The translations under genes and the position numbers were made by a program. From JAXDMK01 sp963790325 (GTDB taxonomy: Bacteria > Actinomycetota > Acidimicrobiia > Acidimicrobiales > AC-14), in assembly GCA_963790325.1 (NCBI GenBank), contig CAWBNY010000003.1, forward strand, positions 682,001-746,000: DNA of 64,000 bases. Reading direction: 5' to 3'. This document shows, one piece after another, positions 39,765 through 48,199 of this stretch. The notes under the pieces were generated by a model. That model made no database searches and had not been told where the DNA came from. It saw only the letters and a program-made list of their open reading frames with translations. Position 1 is the first letter of the stretch. Each line of letters starts with the position of its first letter.

Positions 39765-40736
39765 ATGCCGGCCGTCCAGGGTCGAGCCATCGATGTCGGC
39801 ACCGGGGCCCGGGTGCTGGTCGGGACCTGCTCGTGGACCGACGCCACCCTGGTCAAGGAGACCGGCTGGTACCCGAAGCGGTCGATGACGGCCTCGGAGC
39901 GCCTGGCCTACTACGGGGCCCGCTTCCCCGTGGTCGAGGTCGACAGCACCTACTACTTCCCGCCGACGCCGGAGTTGGCGGCGGCTTGGGTCGAGCGCAC
40001 GCCCGCCGGCTTCACCATGGACGTCAAGGCGTGGTCGCTGCTCACCGGCCATCCCACGTTCCCCGACTCTCTCTGGCCCGACCTCCAACCGGAGGTGCCG
40101 ACCGAGCACCGGGGCAAGCGCCGGCTGTATGCCAAACACCTGCCGCCGGCGGTGCTCGACGAGGCGTGGGACCGGTTCCGCCACTCCCTGCGGCCGCTGG
40201 CCGAGGCAGGGAAGTTGGGGGCCATCCTGTTCCAGTACCCCCGTTGGTTCGGGCCCAAGGAGCGTCATCGGGCCGAGATCGCGGACGCGGTGGCCCGGCT
40301 CGACGGCATGCGGGTGTGCGTCGAGCTCCGCCACTCCCGGTGGTTGGAGGGGGGCGAGTGCGAGACGACGCTGTCACTGCTGGAGGAGCTGGGGGCGGCG
40401 TTCGTGTGCGTCGACGAGCCGTCGGGGTTCCCGTCGTCGATGCCGCCGGTGGTGGCGGCCACCTCACCGCTGGCCGTGGTTCGTTTCCACGGGCGCAACG
40501 GGGCCACGTGGGAGGGGCCGGCGACCAACGCGGCCGAGCGCTTCCGGTACCTGTACCGGGAGGACGAGCTGGCGGAGTGGGTCCCCCGGGTACGGGACCT
40601 GGCCGGGTCGGCGGACGAGGTCCACGTCCTCATGAACAACTGCTGGCGGGACTACGCCGTCGTCAACGCGGCCCAGATCGCCGATCTGCTTCAGGTCCCC
40701 CCGCCGGCGTCGGATGCGCTCACCGCCGACGCGTGA
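39765..40736 (+). CDS. DUF72 family protein (YecE-like)
   Basis: A 323-residue TIM-barrel-like protein: VLVGTCSWTDATLVKETGWYP, VEVDSTYYFPPTPELAAAWV (partial), FTMDVKAWSLLTGHP, GAILFQYPRWF, VCVELRHSRWL and VRFHGRNG. The family is widespread and its activity is not firmly known. Its last 46 nt overlap the convergent NTF2-like gene. Confidence 0.9.
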   Translation: MPAVQGRAIDVGTGARVLVGTCSWTDATLVKETGWYPKRSMTASERLAYYGARFPVVEVDSTYYFPPTPELAAAWVERTPAGFTMDVKAWSLLTGHPTFPDSLWPDLQPEVPTEHRGKRRLYAKHLPPAVLDEAWDRFRHSLRPLAEAGKLGAILFQYPRWFGPKERHRAEIADAVARLDGMRVCVELRHSRWLEGGECETTLSLLEELGAAFVCVDEPSGFPSSMPPVVAATSPLAVVRFHGRNGATWEGPATNAAERFRYLYREDELAEWVPRVRDLAGSADEVHVLMNNCWRDYAVVNAAQIADLLQVPPPASDALTADA

Positions 40737-41014
40737 TGGACCACCATCGCCCACTCGCCCTGGGGGTCGCGGGTGAAGAGGTTGAGGGCGGCGACGGTGG
40801 TGGCGTGCCCCGTGTCCAGGATGTTCTCGTCGACCGAAACCCAGGCGGTGTCGCCCACCACCTCCACGTTCTCGTTGGTGAGGATGAACTGCAGGCGTTG
40901 GGCGTTCTGGAACAGGGCGAAGAACGAGGCCGCCACCTGCCCCCATCCCTGGAGCGTGGCCCACCCGGGGTGGGTGCACCGGACGCGGTCGGAGTGCTCC
41001 CACACCTGGGACAT
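40691..41014 (-). CDS. NTF2-like (SnoaL_3-type) protein, N-terminus uncertain
   Basis: A small cone-fold protein: HSDRVRCTHPGWATLQGW, ASFFALFQNAQRLQF, VEVVGDTAWVSVDENI and HHASAV. The ATG at 41014 cuts off a helix that fits the family well (ANAAFYAAFEARDLDAM). That upstream part is in frame back to a TAG but has no ATG, GTG or TTG; an ATC at 41089 would give 132 residues. Either the start is unusual or the helix is not translated. It may act in a simple binding or hydration role; no substrate is suggested. Confidence 0.75.
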   Translation of the reverse strand: MSQVWEHSDRVRCTHPGWATLQGWGQVAASFFALFQNAQRLQFILTNENVEVVGDTAWVSVDENILDTGHATTVAALNLFTRDPQGEWAMVVHHASAVSASDAGGGT

Positions 41015-41113
41015 GGCGTCGAGGTCGCGGGCCTCGAAGGCGGCGTAGAAGGCGGCGTTGGCGGCGAGGACGGCGGCGGAGTCGACGATGCGGGGACGCT
41101 AGCGTCGGCCGGC

Positions 41114-41929
41114 GTGCGCCGGGTGCAGTCGACGGGCGGGGTGGAGGTGGCGGTCCACGACCTCGGGGGCGACGGCCCGCCGCTCGTGCTGGTGCACGCC
41201 ACCGGGTTCTGCGGGGGGGTGCTGGCGCCGATGGCCCGGTCGCTCCCCTTCCACGCGTGGGCGATCGACGTGCGGGGTCACGGGGCGTCGACGACGCCCG
41301 CGACCGTCGACTTCGAGTGGTCGGGCTTCGCCGACGACGTCGTGGCGGCGGTCGACGCGCTCGGGCTGTCGGAGGCCTACGGGTTCGGCCACTCGTGCGG
41401 CGGGGCGGCGGTGTTGGACACCGAGGCCCGCCGGCCGGGGACGTTCCGGGCGATCTACGCCTACGAACCGATCGTATGGCCCGGACCGCCGCCGGCCGGG
41501 AGCCGGGACCTCCTCATCGACGGGGCCCTGCGCCGGCGGGGCCGGTTCGAATCCCGGGAGGAGGCCCGGGCCAACTTCGCCGGCAAGCGTCCGTTCTCCG
41601 GGTTCGCGGCGGAGGCCCTCGACGCCTACGTCGGGTGTGCCTTCGAGGACGTCTCCGGGGGGGTGCGGTTGCGCTGCCGGGGCGAGTGGGAGGCCCAGAT
41701 CTACCGCCAGGGCCTCGTCCACGACGGCTACTCCCGCCTGGGATCGGTCGCCTGCCCCGTCGTCGTCGCCACCGGCGACCGTCACGAGGCGCTGCCCCCC
41801 GGGGTCGTCGCGGCCCAGGTCGCGGCCCTCCCGTCGGCCCACGCCGAGCTCTTCGAGGGACTCGGCCATCTCGGCCCGATGGAGAGCCCACCCCGGATCG
41901 CGGCCAGCGTGGCGACGGCGTTCGCCTGA
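41114..41929 (+). CDS. Alpha/beta hydrolase
   Basis: A 271-residue hydrolase with LVLVHATGFCGGVLAPMARSL (partial), IDVRGHGAS, nucleophile motif GHSCGG, Asp in VVVATGDRHEALPP and a C-terminal His in GLGHLGPME. It is soluble with no leader. GTG 41114 or 41123 may start it. It is divergent from the NTF2-like gene by about 25-100 nt. The substrate is unknown. Confidence 0.87.
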   Translation: MRRVQSTGGVEVAVHDLGGDGPPLVLVHATGFCGGVLAPMARSLPFHAWAIDVRGHGASTTPATVDFEWSGFADDVVAAVDALGLSEAYGFGHSCGGAAVLDTEARRPGTFRAIYAYEPIVWPGPPPAGSRDLLIDGALRRRGRFESREEARANFAGKRPFSGFAAEALDAYVGCAFEDVSGGVRLRCRGEWEAQIYRQGLVHDGYSRLGSVACPVVVATGDRHEALPPGVVAAQVAALPSAHAELFEGLGHLGPMESPPRIAASVATAFA

Positions 41930-41989
41930 CCGCCCGCAGGGGGTTCCCCATCCACGTGGTTGTCGCAGCGTCTCGGTAGCCTTTCCCCG

Positions 41990-42811
41990 ATGGCCTTGCC
42001 GCTGCCCACGTCCCTGTCACCCTCCAAGGTGGCGTCGTTCAAGGACTGCGCGCTCGCCTTCCGGTTCTCCGCCATCGACCGGGTGCCCGAGCCGCCCTCG
42101 GCCCCGGCCACCAAGGGCACGCTCGTCCACCGCACCCTCGAGCTCCTCTTCTGCGAGCCGGCCGAGGAGCGCACCGTCCCCACCGCCCTCGCCTGCCTCG
42201 ACCGGGCCACCGCCGAGTTGGAGACCGACGCCGAGTTCACCGGCCTCCAGCTCGACGACGGGGCCCGGGCCGAGTTCGTGGCCGACGCCGAGGCGCTCGT
42301 CCGCCGCTACTTCCGCCTCGAGGACCCCCGCACCATCCGCCCCATCGGCCTCGAGCTCATGCTGGAGGCCAGGATCGGCTCCCTCACCCTCCGGGGCATC
42401 ATCGACCGGCTCGAGCTCGACGACGACGGCGGACTGGTCGTCACCGACTACAAGTCCGGCGCCGTCCCCCGGATCAGCTACGAGCAGAGCAAGCTCGGCG
42501 GGGTCCACTTCTACGCCTTCCTGTGCGAGGAGGTCCTCGGCCGGCGCCCGTCGAAGGTTCAGCTCCTCTACCTCTCGGAGCCGGTCGCGATCGTGGCTGA
42601 GCCCTCCGACCAGTCCATCAAGGGTCTCCAGCAGCGCACATCGGCCATCTGGACCGCCGTTGAACGGGCCTGCGCGCAGGAGGACTTCCGGCCCCACCCG
42701 TCCCGCCTGTGCGACTGGTGCTCCTTCCAGGCCTATTGCCCCGCGTTCGGCGGCGATCCGTCGCTGGCCGCGGCCGCCGGGCGTCGGTCCATCCCCGTCA
42801 CTGCCGCTTGA
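41990..42811 (+). CDS. RecB-family PD-(D/E)XK nuclease with Fe-S cysteines
   Basis: A 273-residue protein of the Cas4/AddB-like nuclease group. It shows SPSKVASFKDCALAFRF with Cys20, the His of GTLVHRTLELLF, RGIIDRLELDDDGGLVVTDY followed by KSG (D and DxK), and the C-terminal cysteines 241, 244 and 250 in CDWCSFQAYC. Cys20 plus these three form the usual [4Fe-4S] clasp. No Cas gene or CRISPR array is nearby, so a DNA repair role is more likely than adaptation. Confidence 0.88.
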   Translation: MALPLPTSLSPSKVASFKDCALAFRFSAIDRVPEPPSAPATKGTLVHRTLELLFCEPAEERTVPTALACLDRATAELETDAEFTGLQLDDGARAEFVADAEALVRRYFRLEDPRTIRPIGLELMLEARIGSLTLRGIIDRLELDDDGGLVVTDYKSGAVPRISYEQSKLGGVHFYAFLCEEVLGRRPSKVQLLYLSEPVAIVAEPSDQSIKGLQQRTSAIWTAVERACAQEDFRPHPSRLCDWCSFQAYCPAFGGDPSLAAAAGRRSIPVTAA

Positions 42812-42843
42812 CGCGTCGGGGCACCGGCCCCCGCCCCGCTACG

Positions 42844-43431
42844 GTGCACGCCAACGTGAGCCGTCTCTCCCCGGTCCGGGCCGCGATCGCCCGCTTCGAC
42901 CATGCCGTCGACGAGGGCTTCGACCGTCTGCGGGGCCGGCCCGTCGCCGACAGGGTCTTCTACCTGGCCTCCGACCTGGGCGACTTCAGCCTGGTGTGGA
43001 TGATGCTGGGCGCGCTGCGGGGCCTGCGCTCGGAGCGGGACTGGCACGCTGCGCTGCGCCTGGGCGCGGCCGCGGGGGCCGAATCGGTGCTGGTCAACGG
43101 GGTGGTCAAGTCGTTCGTCCGGCGCACCCGGCCCATCGTGGCCAACGACCACCACCATCCCCACCACCTGCGAATCCCGCTCACCAGCAGCTTCCCGAGC
43201 GGGCACGCCACGTCGGCGTTCAGCGCGGCCGTCCTTTTGAGCGACGACGACGCAATGTGGCCGTTGTACTACGCGATCGCCGTCACCGTGGCCGCCAGCC
43301 GGGTGCACGTCCGCATCCACCACGCATCCGACGTGGCCGCCGGAGCCGTGGTGGGAACCGCCTTCGGACTCCTGGCCCGCCGCCTCTTTCCCCTCCCGCC
43401 CGCGCCGACGGTGGTGCCACCCGCCCGCTGA
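42844..43431 (+). CDS. PAP2-family membrane phosphatase
   Basis: A 195-residue protein with the three phosphatase motifs: KSFVRRTRP, SFPSGHATSAFSAA, and SRVHVRIHHASDVAAG. Membrane segments flank them. It could act on undecaprenyl-diphosphate or phosphatidic acid; the sequence does not decide. The start is GTG 42844 or 42856. It follows the nuclease by 32 nt. Confidence 0.88.
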   Translation: MHANVSRLSPVRAAIARFDHAVDEGFDRLRGRPVADRVFYLASDLGDFSLVWMMLGALRGLRSERDWHAALRLGAAAGAESVLVNGVVKSFVRRTRPIVANDHHHPHHLRIPLTSSFPSGHATSAFSAAVLLSDDDAMWPLYYAIAVTVAASRVHVRIHHASDVAAGAVVGTAFGLLARRLFPLPPAPTVVPPAR

Positions 43432-43438
43432 GTGGCCG

Positions 43439-43627
43439 CTAGTTGACGCCGACCGGCTCTAGATCGTCGACCGCAGGAGCACGGGACGCGAGCACGGAGC
43501 GCATGTCGAGCAACAGGTCGGAGACCTCGGCCGTCGACACCAGCTCACGGCTGTGCATCCACCCGAGGCTTCGGTCGATGATCCGAAGCGCCTCGCTGAT
43601 GGCCTCTCTCTCGATCGTGCCGCTCAT
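43439..43627 (-). CDS. Small hypothetical protein
   Basis: A 62-residue soluble, helical-looking protein: MSGTIEREAISEALRIIDRS and ELVSTAEVSDLLLDMRSVL. The ATG at 43627 has an AGGAG about 9 nt upstream, which supports translation. It converges on the PAP2 gene. No family is recognised. It could be a small regulatory or structural protein. Confidence 0.65.
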   Translation of the reverse strand: MSGTIEREAISEALRIIDRSLGWMHSRELVSTAEVSDLLLDMRSVLASRAPAVDDLEPVGVN

Positions 43628-43805
43628 CTCATCTGCTCCTAACACCGGACGATCTGCCCTGTTCCCATAATCTCGACACTGGCGTGAACCGGCTTGAGTA
43701 CCGGCTGTCCTGCGCCCACCCTAGCCAGCCCCGGTTTCGTTCGTGTTTCGGGTTCGGGGACAGCTCCTCACCTTGTTGTCTCACCCTCCTGTCATGGTTG
43801 AAACC

Positions 43806-43985
43806 ATGAACGAGCAACTTCTCCTGCTCCGGCCCGACGAGCGGCCGTGGCGGCTCGACGATCACACCCGCCACGTGGGGCGCGAGGGCGTCGAGCAGGC
43901 CCGGGCCGCCCTTCGCCAGGTGGCGGCGGCCAAGGCCCCCGCCACCCGCCCTTCGCCCCGCCGCCGCCTGACCACCGCCGCCTGA
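43806..43985 (+). CDS. Small hypothetical protein
   Basis: A 59-residue basic protein beginning MNEQLLLLRPDERPWRLDDH and continuing RHVGREGVEQARAALRQVAA, then an Arg/Pro-rich tail. The start ATG lies within a perfect inverted repeat, ATGGTT-GA-AACCAT (43794-43807), which could affect translation or bind a repressor. I recognise no domain; similar short proteins appear common in this phylum. Confidence 0.6.
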   Translation: MNEQLLLLRPDERPWRLDDHTRHVGREGVEQARAALRQVAAAKAPATRPSPRRRLTTAA

Positions 43986-44061
43986 CCGTCATCGCTACTG
44001 TGGCGCCACCGCACGGCGCCGTCGCTTCCCCCTCCAGCCCGACCCGCCCGGAGACGCGCCC

Positions 44062-44613
44062 ATGGCAGAGCCCATCGCCCCCCGCCGCCGGCTGCCGCTC
44101 GCCGCCCTGCTGGTCGGCGTGGTCGCCATGGGCTGCCGGGGGACGGGCAGCCCGCCGGAGGCCTTGCCCTCGCCGGCACCGCCCCTCGTCGAGCTCCCGC
44201 TCGGGCTCGACACCACCGTCGAGCGGGTGATCGACGGCGACACGCTCGTCGTCTCCGGCGGTCACCGCATCCGCCTCATCGGCATCGACACGCCGGAGTC
44301 CAAGGACCCGAGGCGGCCGGTGCAGTGCTTCGGCCGGGAGGCCTCGAAGTTCCTCACCGATCTGCTGCCCCGGGGCGCGGGCATCCGCCTGGTGGGCGAT
44401 GTCGAGGAGCGCGACGTCTACGACCGCACCCTGGCCTACGCCTACCGCCTGCCCGACGGCCTCTTCGTCAACGCCGACCTGGTACGACAGGGCTACGCCC
44501 GCACCCTCACCATCCCGCCCAACGTGGCCCATGCCGACGAGCTGCTGGCCCTCGCCCAGCAGGCGCGGGAGGCGGGTCGCGGCCTGTGGGCGGCGTGCGG
44601 CCCCGATCCCTGA
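44062..44613 (+). CDS. Thermonuclease-family (SNase-like) lipoprotein
   Basis: A 183-residue exported nuclease with a lipoprotein leader (LAALLVGVVAMGC) and a staphylococcal-nuclease fold: VERVIDGDTLVV, IRLIGIDTPES, the CFGREA segment, ERDVYDRTLAYAY, VNADLVRQGYAR and EAGRGLW. The Asp, Arg and Glu positions of SNase are present. It would degrade nucleic acids outside the cell. The ATG is at 44062. Confidence 0.9.
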   Translation: MAEPIAPRRRLPLAALLVGVVAMGCRGTGSPPEALPSPAPPLVELPLGLDTTVERVIDGDTLVVSGGHRIRLIGIDTPESKDPRRPVQCFGREASKFLTDLLPRGAGIRLVGDVEERDVYDRTLAYAYRLPDGLFVNADLVRQGYARTLTIPPNVAHADELLALAQQAREAGRGLWAACGPDP

Positions 44614-44634
44614 CCGGGGGTAGCGTCCGGGGCG

Positions 44635-45471
44635 GTGGCATCCCTCGCGGAACGGCTCGGTCACAGCTCCGACGCCCGTCTGCTGATCGTCAACTGCGAC
44701 GACCTCGGGTCGAGCCACGCGGCCAATGTCGCCGTCTACCAGGCCTTACGCGACGGCATCGGCACCAGCGCCAGCCTCATGGTCCCCTGCCCCTGGGCCC
44801 GCGACGCGGCTGCCCGCTACCGGGGGGAGGACATCGGGGTCCACCTCACCCTCAACGCCGAGCACGACCTCTACCGGTGGGGGCCGATCACCCACGCCCC
44901 GTCGCTGCTCGACGGCGACGGCGGCTTCCCCCGCACGCGCGACGACCTGTGGGACCACGCCGACATCGACGAGGTACGGCGGGAGTGCCGGGCCCAGGTC
45001 GAGCGGGCCATCCTGTGGGGCTTCGACGTCAGCCACCTCGACTCCCACCTGGGAGCGCTCGAGCTGCGGCCCGAGTTCTTCGACGTCTACCTCGAGCTGG
45101 CCGTCGAGTTCGGCCTCCCCCTCCGCCTCGGGTCGGCTTCCACGGAGCGGTCGGTCGGGTTCCCGTTCCGCCGGCTGGCGGCGGAGGAGAACGTCGTGTC
45201 CCCCGACCATTTCGTGGCGGTGCGGACCGTCGGCCGCCGGCGGGTGATCGAGCGGGCCATCGAAGATCTGGCGCCGGGCGTCACCGAGGTTCACGTCAGC
45301 CCTGCCCTCGACACCGGCGAGCTGCGAGCGATGGCGCCCGACTGGCCGGCCCGGGTCGACGACCACGATCTGGTCACCGGCGGCAGCGCCACCCTCCGGG
45401 CGCTGGCCGCCCGCGCCGGCGTCGTCTTCGTCGGCTACCGGGCGCTACGGGAGCTGCAGCGGGCCGGGTAG
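44635..45471 (+). CDS. ChbG/HpnK (YdjC-like) carbohydrate deacetylase
   Basis: A 278-residue protein of the YdjC family. LLIVNCDDLGSSHAANVAVY holds the metal-binding Asp pair, GEDIGVHLTLNAEHD the HxT motif and VSHLDSHLGA the second His. The family removes acetyl groups from chito-oligosaccharides or hopanoid precursors. Both are possible here. The GTG start is 22 nt after the thermonuclease gene. Confidence 0.87.
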   Translation: MASLAERLGHSSDARLLIVNCDDLGSSHAANVAVYQALRDGIGTSASLMVPCPWARDAAARYRGEDIGVHLTLNAEHDLYRWGPITHAPSLLDGDGGFPRTRDDLWDHADIDEVRRECRAQVERAILWGFDVSHLDSHLGALELRPEFFDVYLELAVEFGLPLRLGSASTERSVGFPFRRLAAEENVVSPDHFVAVRTVGRRRVIERAIEDLAPGVTEVHVSPALDTGELRAMAPDWPARVDDHDLVTGGSATLRALAARAGVVFVGYRALRELQRAG

Positions 45472-45478
45472 GCGACCG

Positions 45479-46327
45479 TCAGCGGGGACGGACGGCACCC
45501 ACCACCACCGGTTGCTGGAGGCTGGCCACCACCCCCCCGGCCACCTCGTCGGTGATCGCCAGCGCCGACACCGGACCGCTGGCCACGAAGGCGGCCGTGT
45601 CCGGCGCCGACCCGAGGACGCCCACCGAGATCTTGTCCCCGTCGACGACCGCCCACAGCTGGTAGTTCCGGTCGAGGTCGAGAGTGGGCAGGTTGTTGCG
45701 GGCCAGGTAGCCCCGGCCGTCGGGGAGCAGCCAGGCCTCGGCGAAGACGGCACCGTCGGGCGAGCGGAGGTCGACCTTGACCGAGTCGGGGTTGGCCTTG
45801 GCCGCATCGATGGTGCGCCCGAGGGCGGAGGAATGGCCACCGGCGGTGATGGAGTCGATGACCCGGCCGTCCTCGACCACCTTCAGTCCCAGGACGCCGA
45901 TCACCGACGCCGCGATCGATGCCGCCGCCACCAGGGCTATCCCCCGCACTCCCCCGCGTCGACCCGAGCCCCGGCGGCCGACGGGCAGCGGGGTCGGTGC
46001 CGTGACCGAGGGCGGCGAGACCGAGGGCGGCGAGACCGACGGCGGTCGGGTTGCGGACGGCTTGAACCGGTGGATGGTGGCCAGGTCGAGGGGCGGCGGG
46101 GTTTCGGTGATGTCCTGCGCGATCCGGTCCCACACCGACGACGGCGGGCCGGCGATGCCGCTGGTGAGCATGCCTGCGACCTCGATGTGTTCCATCACCT
46201 CGGCCCGGCACATGCCGCACCGCCCGAGGTGGTGCTCGACTGCAACTCGCTCGTCGGCGTCGAGAGCGTCCAGCGCGAAGACGCCGAGCAGCTCGGCTGC
46301 TTCGGCGTGGTTCAACTCGTGAGCCAC
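45479..46327 (-). CDS. RskA-like zinc anti-sigma factor
   Basis: A 282-residue membrane protein. Residues 1-45 carry the ZAS motif His33-x3-Cys37-x2-Cys40 (HHLGRCGMC) for binding the sigma factor. A Pro/Ser-rich linker with three PPSVS/PPSVT repeats leads to one membrane helix (GIALVAAASIAASVIGVLGL) and an extracytoplasmic RskA domain (DLDRNYQLWAVVDGDKISVG). It overlaps the end of the sigma gene by 16 nt. It probably holds the sigma inactive until regulated proteolysis; the RseP-type protease in this window is a candidate for the second cut. Confidence 0.9.
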   Translation of the reverse strand: MAHELNHAEAAELLGVFALDALDADERVAVEHHLGRCGMCRAEVMEHIEVAGMLTSGIAGPPSSVWDRIAQDITETPPPLDLATIHRFKPSATRPPSVSPPSVSPPSVTAPTPLPVGRRGSGRRGGVRGIALVAAASIAASVIGVLGLKVVEDGRVIDSITAGGHSSALGRTIDAAKANPDSVKVDLRSPDGAVFAEAWLLPDGRGYLARNNLPTLDLDRNYQLWAVVDGDKISVGVLGSAPDTAAFVASGPVSALAITDEVAGGVVASLQQPVVVGAVRPR

Positions 46328-46899
46328 GGTTCCCCAACTCCCATCTCGACAAGGTCATGCCGCATCCGGCGCAGGCCGGAGCGGATCCGACTCTTGACCG
46401 TCCCTTCCGGCGCACCGAGCAGGACTGCTACCTGCCGGTACGTGTGACCGCCGAAATAAGCCAGCTCCACCGCCACCCGCTCGTCGCTGGGGAGGGAGGC
46501 GACCACCTCCTTCACCTGCTCGGCGATGGTGAGGTCGACCACCTCTCGCTCGATGTCGTCGGACACAGCCGGTGACTCGCGGGCGTCCCTTTCCTCCCGC
46601 CGGCGGCGGGAGGAGTCGGACCGCAGCATGTCGACGGACCGGCCATGGGTCTGCGCCAGCAGGTAGGACCGCAGTGACCCCCGCTCGGCGTCGAAGCGCT
46701 CGGGCCGGTTCCACAACCGCAGGAAGACCTCCTGGAGGACCTCCTCGGCCACCGACCGGTCGTTCAGCAGCCGGCAGGCGAGGGCGAAGGCGGCGCCCGC
46801 GTGGCGGCGGTAGGCCTCGGCCAGGGCGTCCTCCCGCCAGCGCCCGATGGCGACGACGAGGGCAGCATCACTGGCGTCCCGCAGATCATCCATCGGCAT
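46312..46899 (-). CDS. ECF sigma factor, SigK-like
   Basis: A 195-residue ECF sigma: region 2 (CRLLNDRSVAEEVLQEVFLR, LRSYLLAQTHGRSVDMLRSD) and region 4 (LPSDERVAVELAYFGGHTYR, LLGAPEGTVKSRIRSGLRR). The partner anti-sigma is RskA-like, so the pair resembles SigK/RskA of mycobacteria. ATG 46899 and 46893 are both possible. Its own promoter shows SigK-type elements, so autoregulation is likely. Confidence 0.92.
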   Translation of the reverse strand: MPMDDLRDASDAALVVAIGRWREDALAEAYRRHAGAAFALACRLLNDRSVAEEVLQEVFLRLWNRPERFDAERGSLRSYLLAQTHGRSVDMLRSDSSRRRREERDARESPAVSDDIEREVVDLTIAEQVKEVVASLPSDERVAVELAYFGGHTYRQVAVLLGAPEGTVKSRIRSGLRRMRHDLVEMGVGEPWLTS

Positions 46900-46909
46900 A
46901 GTGTCCCTT

Positions 46910-46965
46910 GTTCGGCGCCGGACCAGCTTCCGGATGGCTCATCCGGTTGGGCGTCGGTGCCGTAG
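46910..46965. promoter_or_regulatory. Divergent SigK-type promoter region
   Basis: On the minus strand, CCATCC (46937-46932), a 16-nt spacer and CCGAAC (46915-46910) lie just upstream of the sigma gene and closely match the CCATCC/CCGAAT elements described for mycobacterial SigK. On the plus strand, TCATCC (46939-46944) and CCGTAG (46960-46965) with a 15-nt spacer face the cupredoxin gene, a weaker match. The two -35 elements form the perfect palindrome CCGGATG-GCT-CATCCGG (46930-46946). Confidence 0.6.
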
Positions 46966-46973
46966 GAACGATC

Positions 46974-47327
46974 GTGCGACGAATCCCGACCCTGACAGCG
47001 GCCGCGCTGGTCCTGACTCTGTTGCTTGCCGCATGCGGCGGCGGAGGCGACGACGCGGCTCCGGTCGGCGCCGGAAGCGGCGACCAGGTGACGATCGAGG
47101 GATTCACCTTCAAACCCGCGTCCATCACGGTCCCCGCCGGCACCACCGTCACGTGGACCAACAAGGACGGCTTCGCCCACACGGTGAAGCCGACCGACGA
47201 CCTGTTCCCGGCCAGCCCCGACATCGAAGACGCTTCTCCGTTCCAGCACCGCTACGACACGGCCGGGAACTACCCGTACATCTGTGGCATCCACAACTCG
47301 ATGACCGGCACCGTCGTCGTCACGTGA
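46974..47327 (+). CDS. Cupredoxin (blue copper) lipoprotein
   Basis: A 117-residue exported protein with a lipoprotein leader (LVLTLLLAAC) and a plastocyanin/amicyanin-like fold. Copper ligands are visible: His in GFAHTV, then Cys, His and Met in ICGIHNSMTG. It would carry electrons or copper outside the membrane. The GTG at 46974 has AGGA 7 nt upstream. It is first in a rightward set with four ferritin-like genes and divergent from the sigma/anti-sigma pair. Confidence 0.9.
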   Translation: MRRIPTLTAAALVLTLLLAACGGGGDDAAPVGAGSGDQVTIEGFTFKPASITVPAGTTVTWTNKDGFAHTVKPTDDLFPASPDIEDASPFQHRYDTAGNYPYICGIHNSMTGTVVVT

Positions 47328-47412
47328 GGCCGGCCGGCGATGCCGGCCGTCCCGAGCACCCCGTCCACCCCGACCGACCACCCGCTTCCAGCCGCGCGAC
47401 CCGAGGAGGGCG

Positions 47413-48153
47413 ATGGAGATCAGCGAACACCAGCTCCGCCGGCTGGCGGCCGACGTCGACGAGATCCATAACGACGGCATGGCGTCGATGGCGGCCGACG
47501 TCCGGGAGCTGCACGCGATCACCCGCGAGCTGCGCAACGACCGTCGCCACCTCTTCAAGAAGGTAGGCGTCGGCGCGGCCGCCGCTCTGACTCTGGGCGG
47601 CGGCATCCTCCCCATCTCCCGGCTGGTGCCCGCCTTCGGGCAGGCCCTCACCGATGGCGACATCGCCGCCTTCGCCGAGAGCGTCGAGCTCACCGCGGTG
47701 GCCGTCTACACCATGGCCGCCGAGAGCGGGAAGCTGCAGCCTGCGGTCAAGGACGTCGGGGTGTTGTTCGCCCGCCACCACCAGGCCCACGCCGACGCCT
47801 TCGGCGGGGCGGCGGGCGCCAAGGCCACCAGGAAGCCGAACGCCAGACTGTTGGAGGCTCTCGGCCCCGACCTCACCATGGCCCTGGGCGCAGGCCAGGC
47901 CGAGATCCTCGAACTGGCCATGACCGTGGAGAACGCGGCCGCCGCCACCTACTTGTTCGCCCTCGGCGCCCTGCAATCGGTCGGCATCCTCAAGCTCACC
48001 GCCTCCATCCTCCCGGTCGAGTCGCAGCACGCGGTGGTCCTGGGCATCGCCCTGGGCAAGTCGGGCAGGGACCTGTTCCCTGCGGGGGGTGCCAACAACG
48101 GTTTCGAGACCGAGGCCGACGCGCTGAGGCCCGACAAGTTCCCTGTCGGCTGA
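47413..48153 (+). CDS. Ferritin-like protein 1
   Basis: A 246-residue protein. An N-terminal helical part (MEISEHQLRRLAADVDEIHN) precedes a hydrophobic segment (KKVGVGAAAALTLGGGILP) that could be a membrane anchor or leader. The rest is a four-helix ferritin-like domain with possible metal ligands Glu in SVELTAVAVY, His in RHHQAHADAF, Glu in ELAMTVENAAAATY and ExxH in PVESQHAVVL. This resembles the Ferritin_2 group. Its ATG follows GAGGAGGGCG. The role is unknown; iron binding is inferred. Confidence 0.78.
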   Translation: MEISEHQLRRLAADVDEIHNDGMASMAADVRELHAITRELRNDRRHLFKKVGVGAAAALTLGGGILPISRLVPAFGQALTDGDIAAFAESVELTAVAVYTMAAESGKLQPAVKDVGVLFARHHQAHADAFGGAAGAKATRKPNARLLEALGPDLTMALGAGQAEILELAMTVENAAAATYLFALGALQSVGILKLTASILPVESQHAVVLGIALGKSGRDLFPAGGANNGFETEADALRPDKFPVG

Positions 48154-48199
48154 GGCCGGCGGCCCACCCCGACATCCGACCTCAGAAAGAGAACCGAAC

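Noticed and set aside
41990..42811. RecB-type nuclease considered as Cas4
   Set aside because: The Fe-S and nuclease motifs fit, but there is no cas gene or array nearby, and the same family includes stand-alone repair nucleases.
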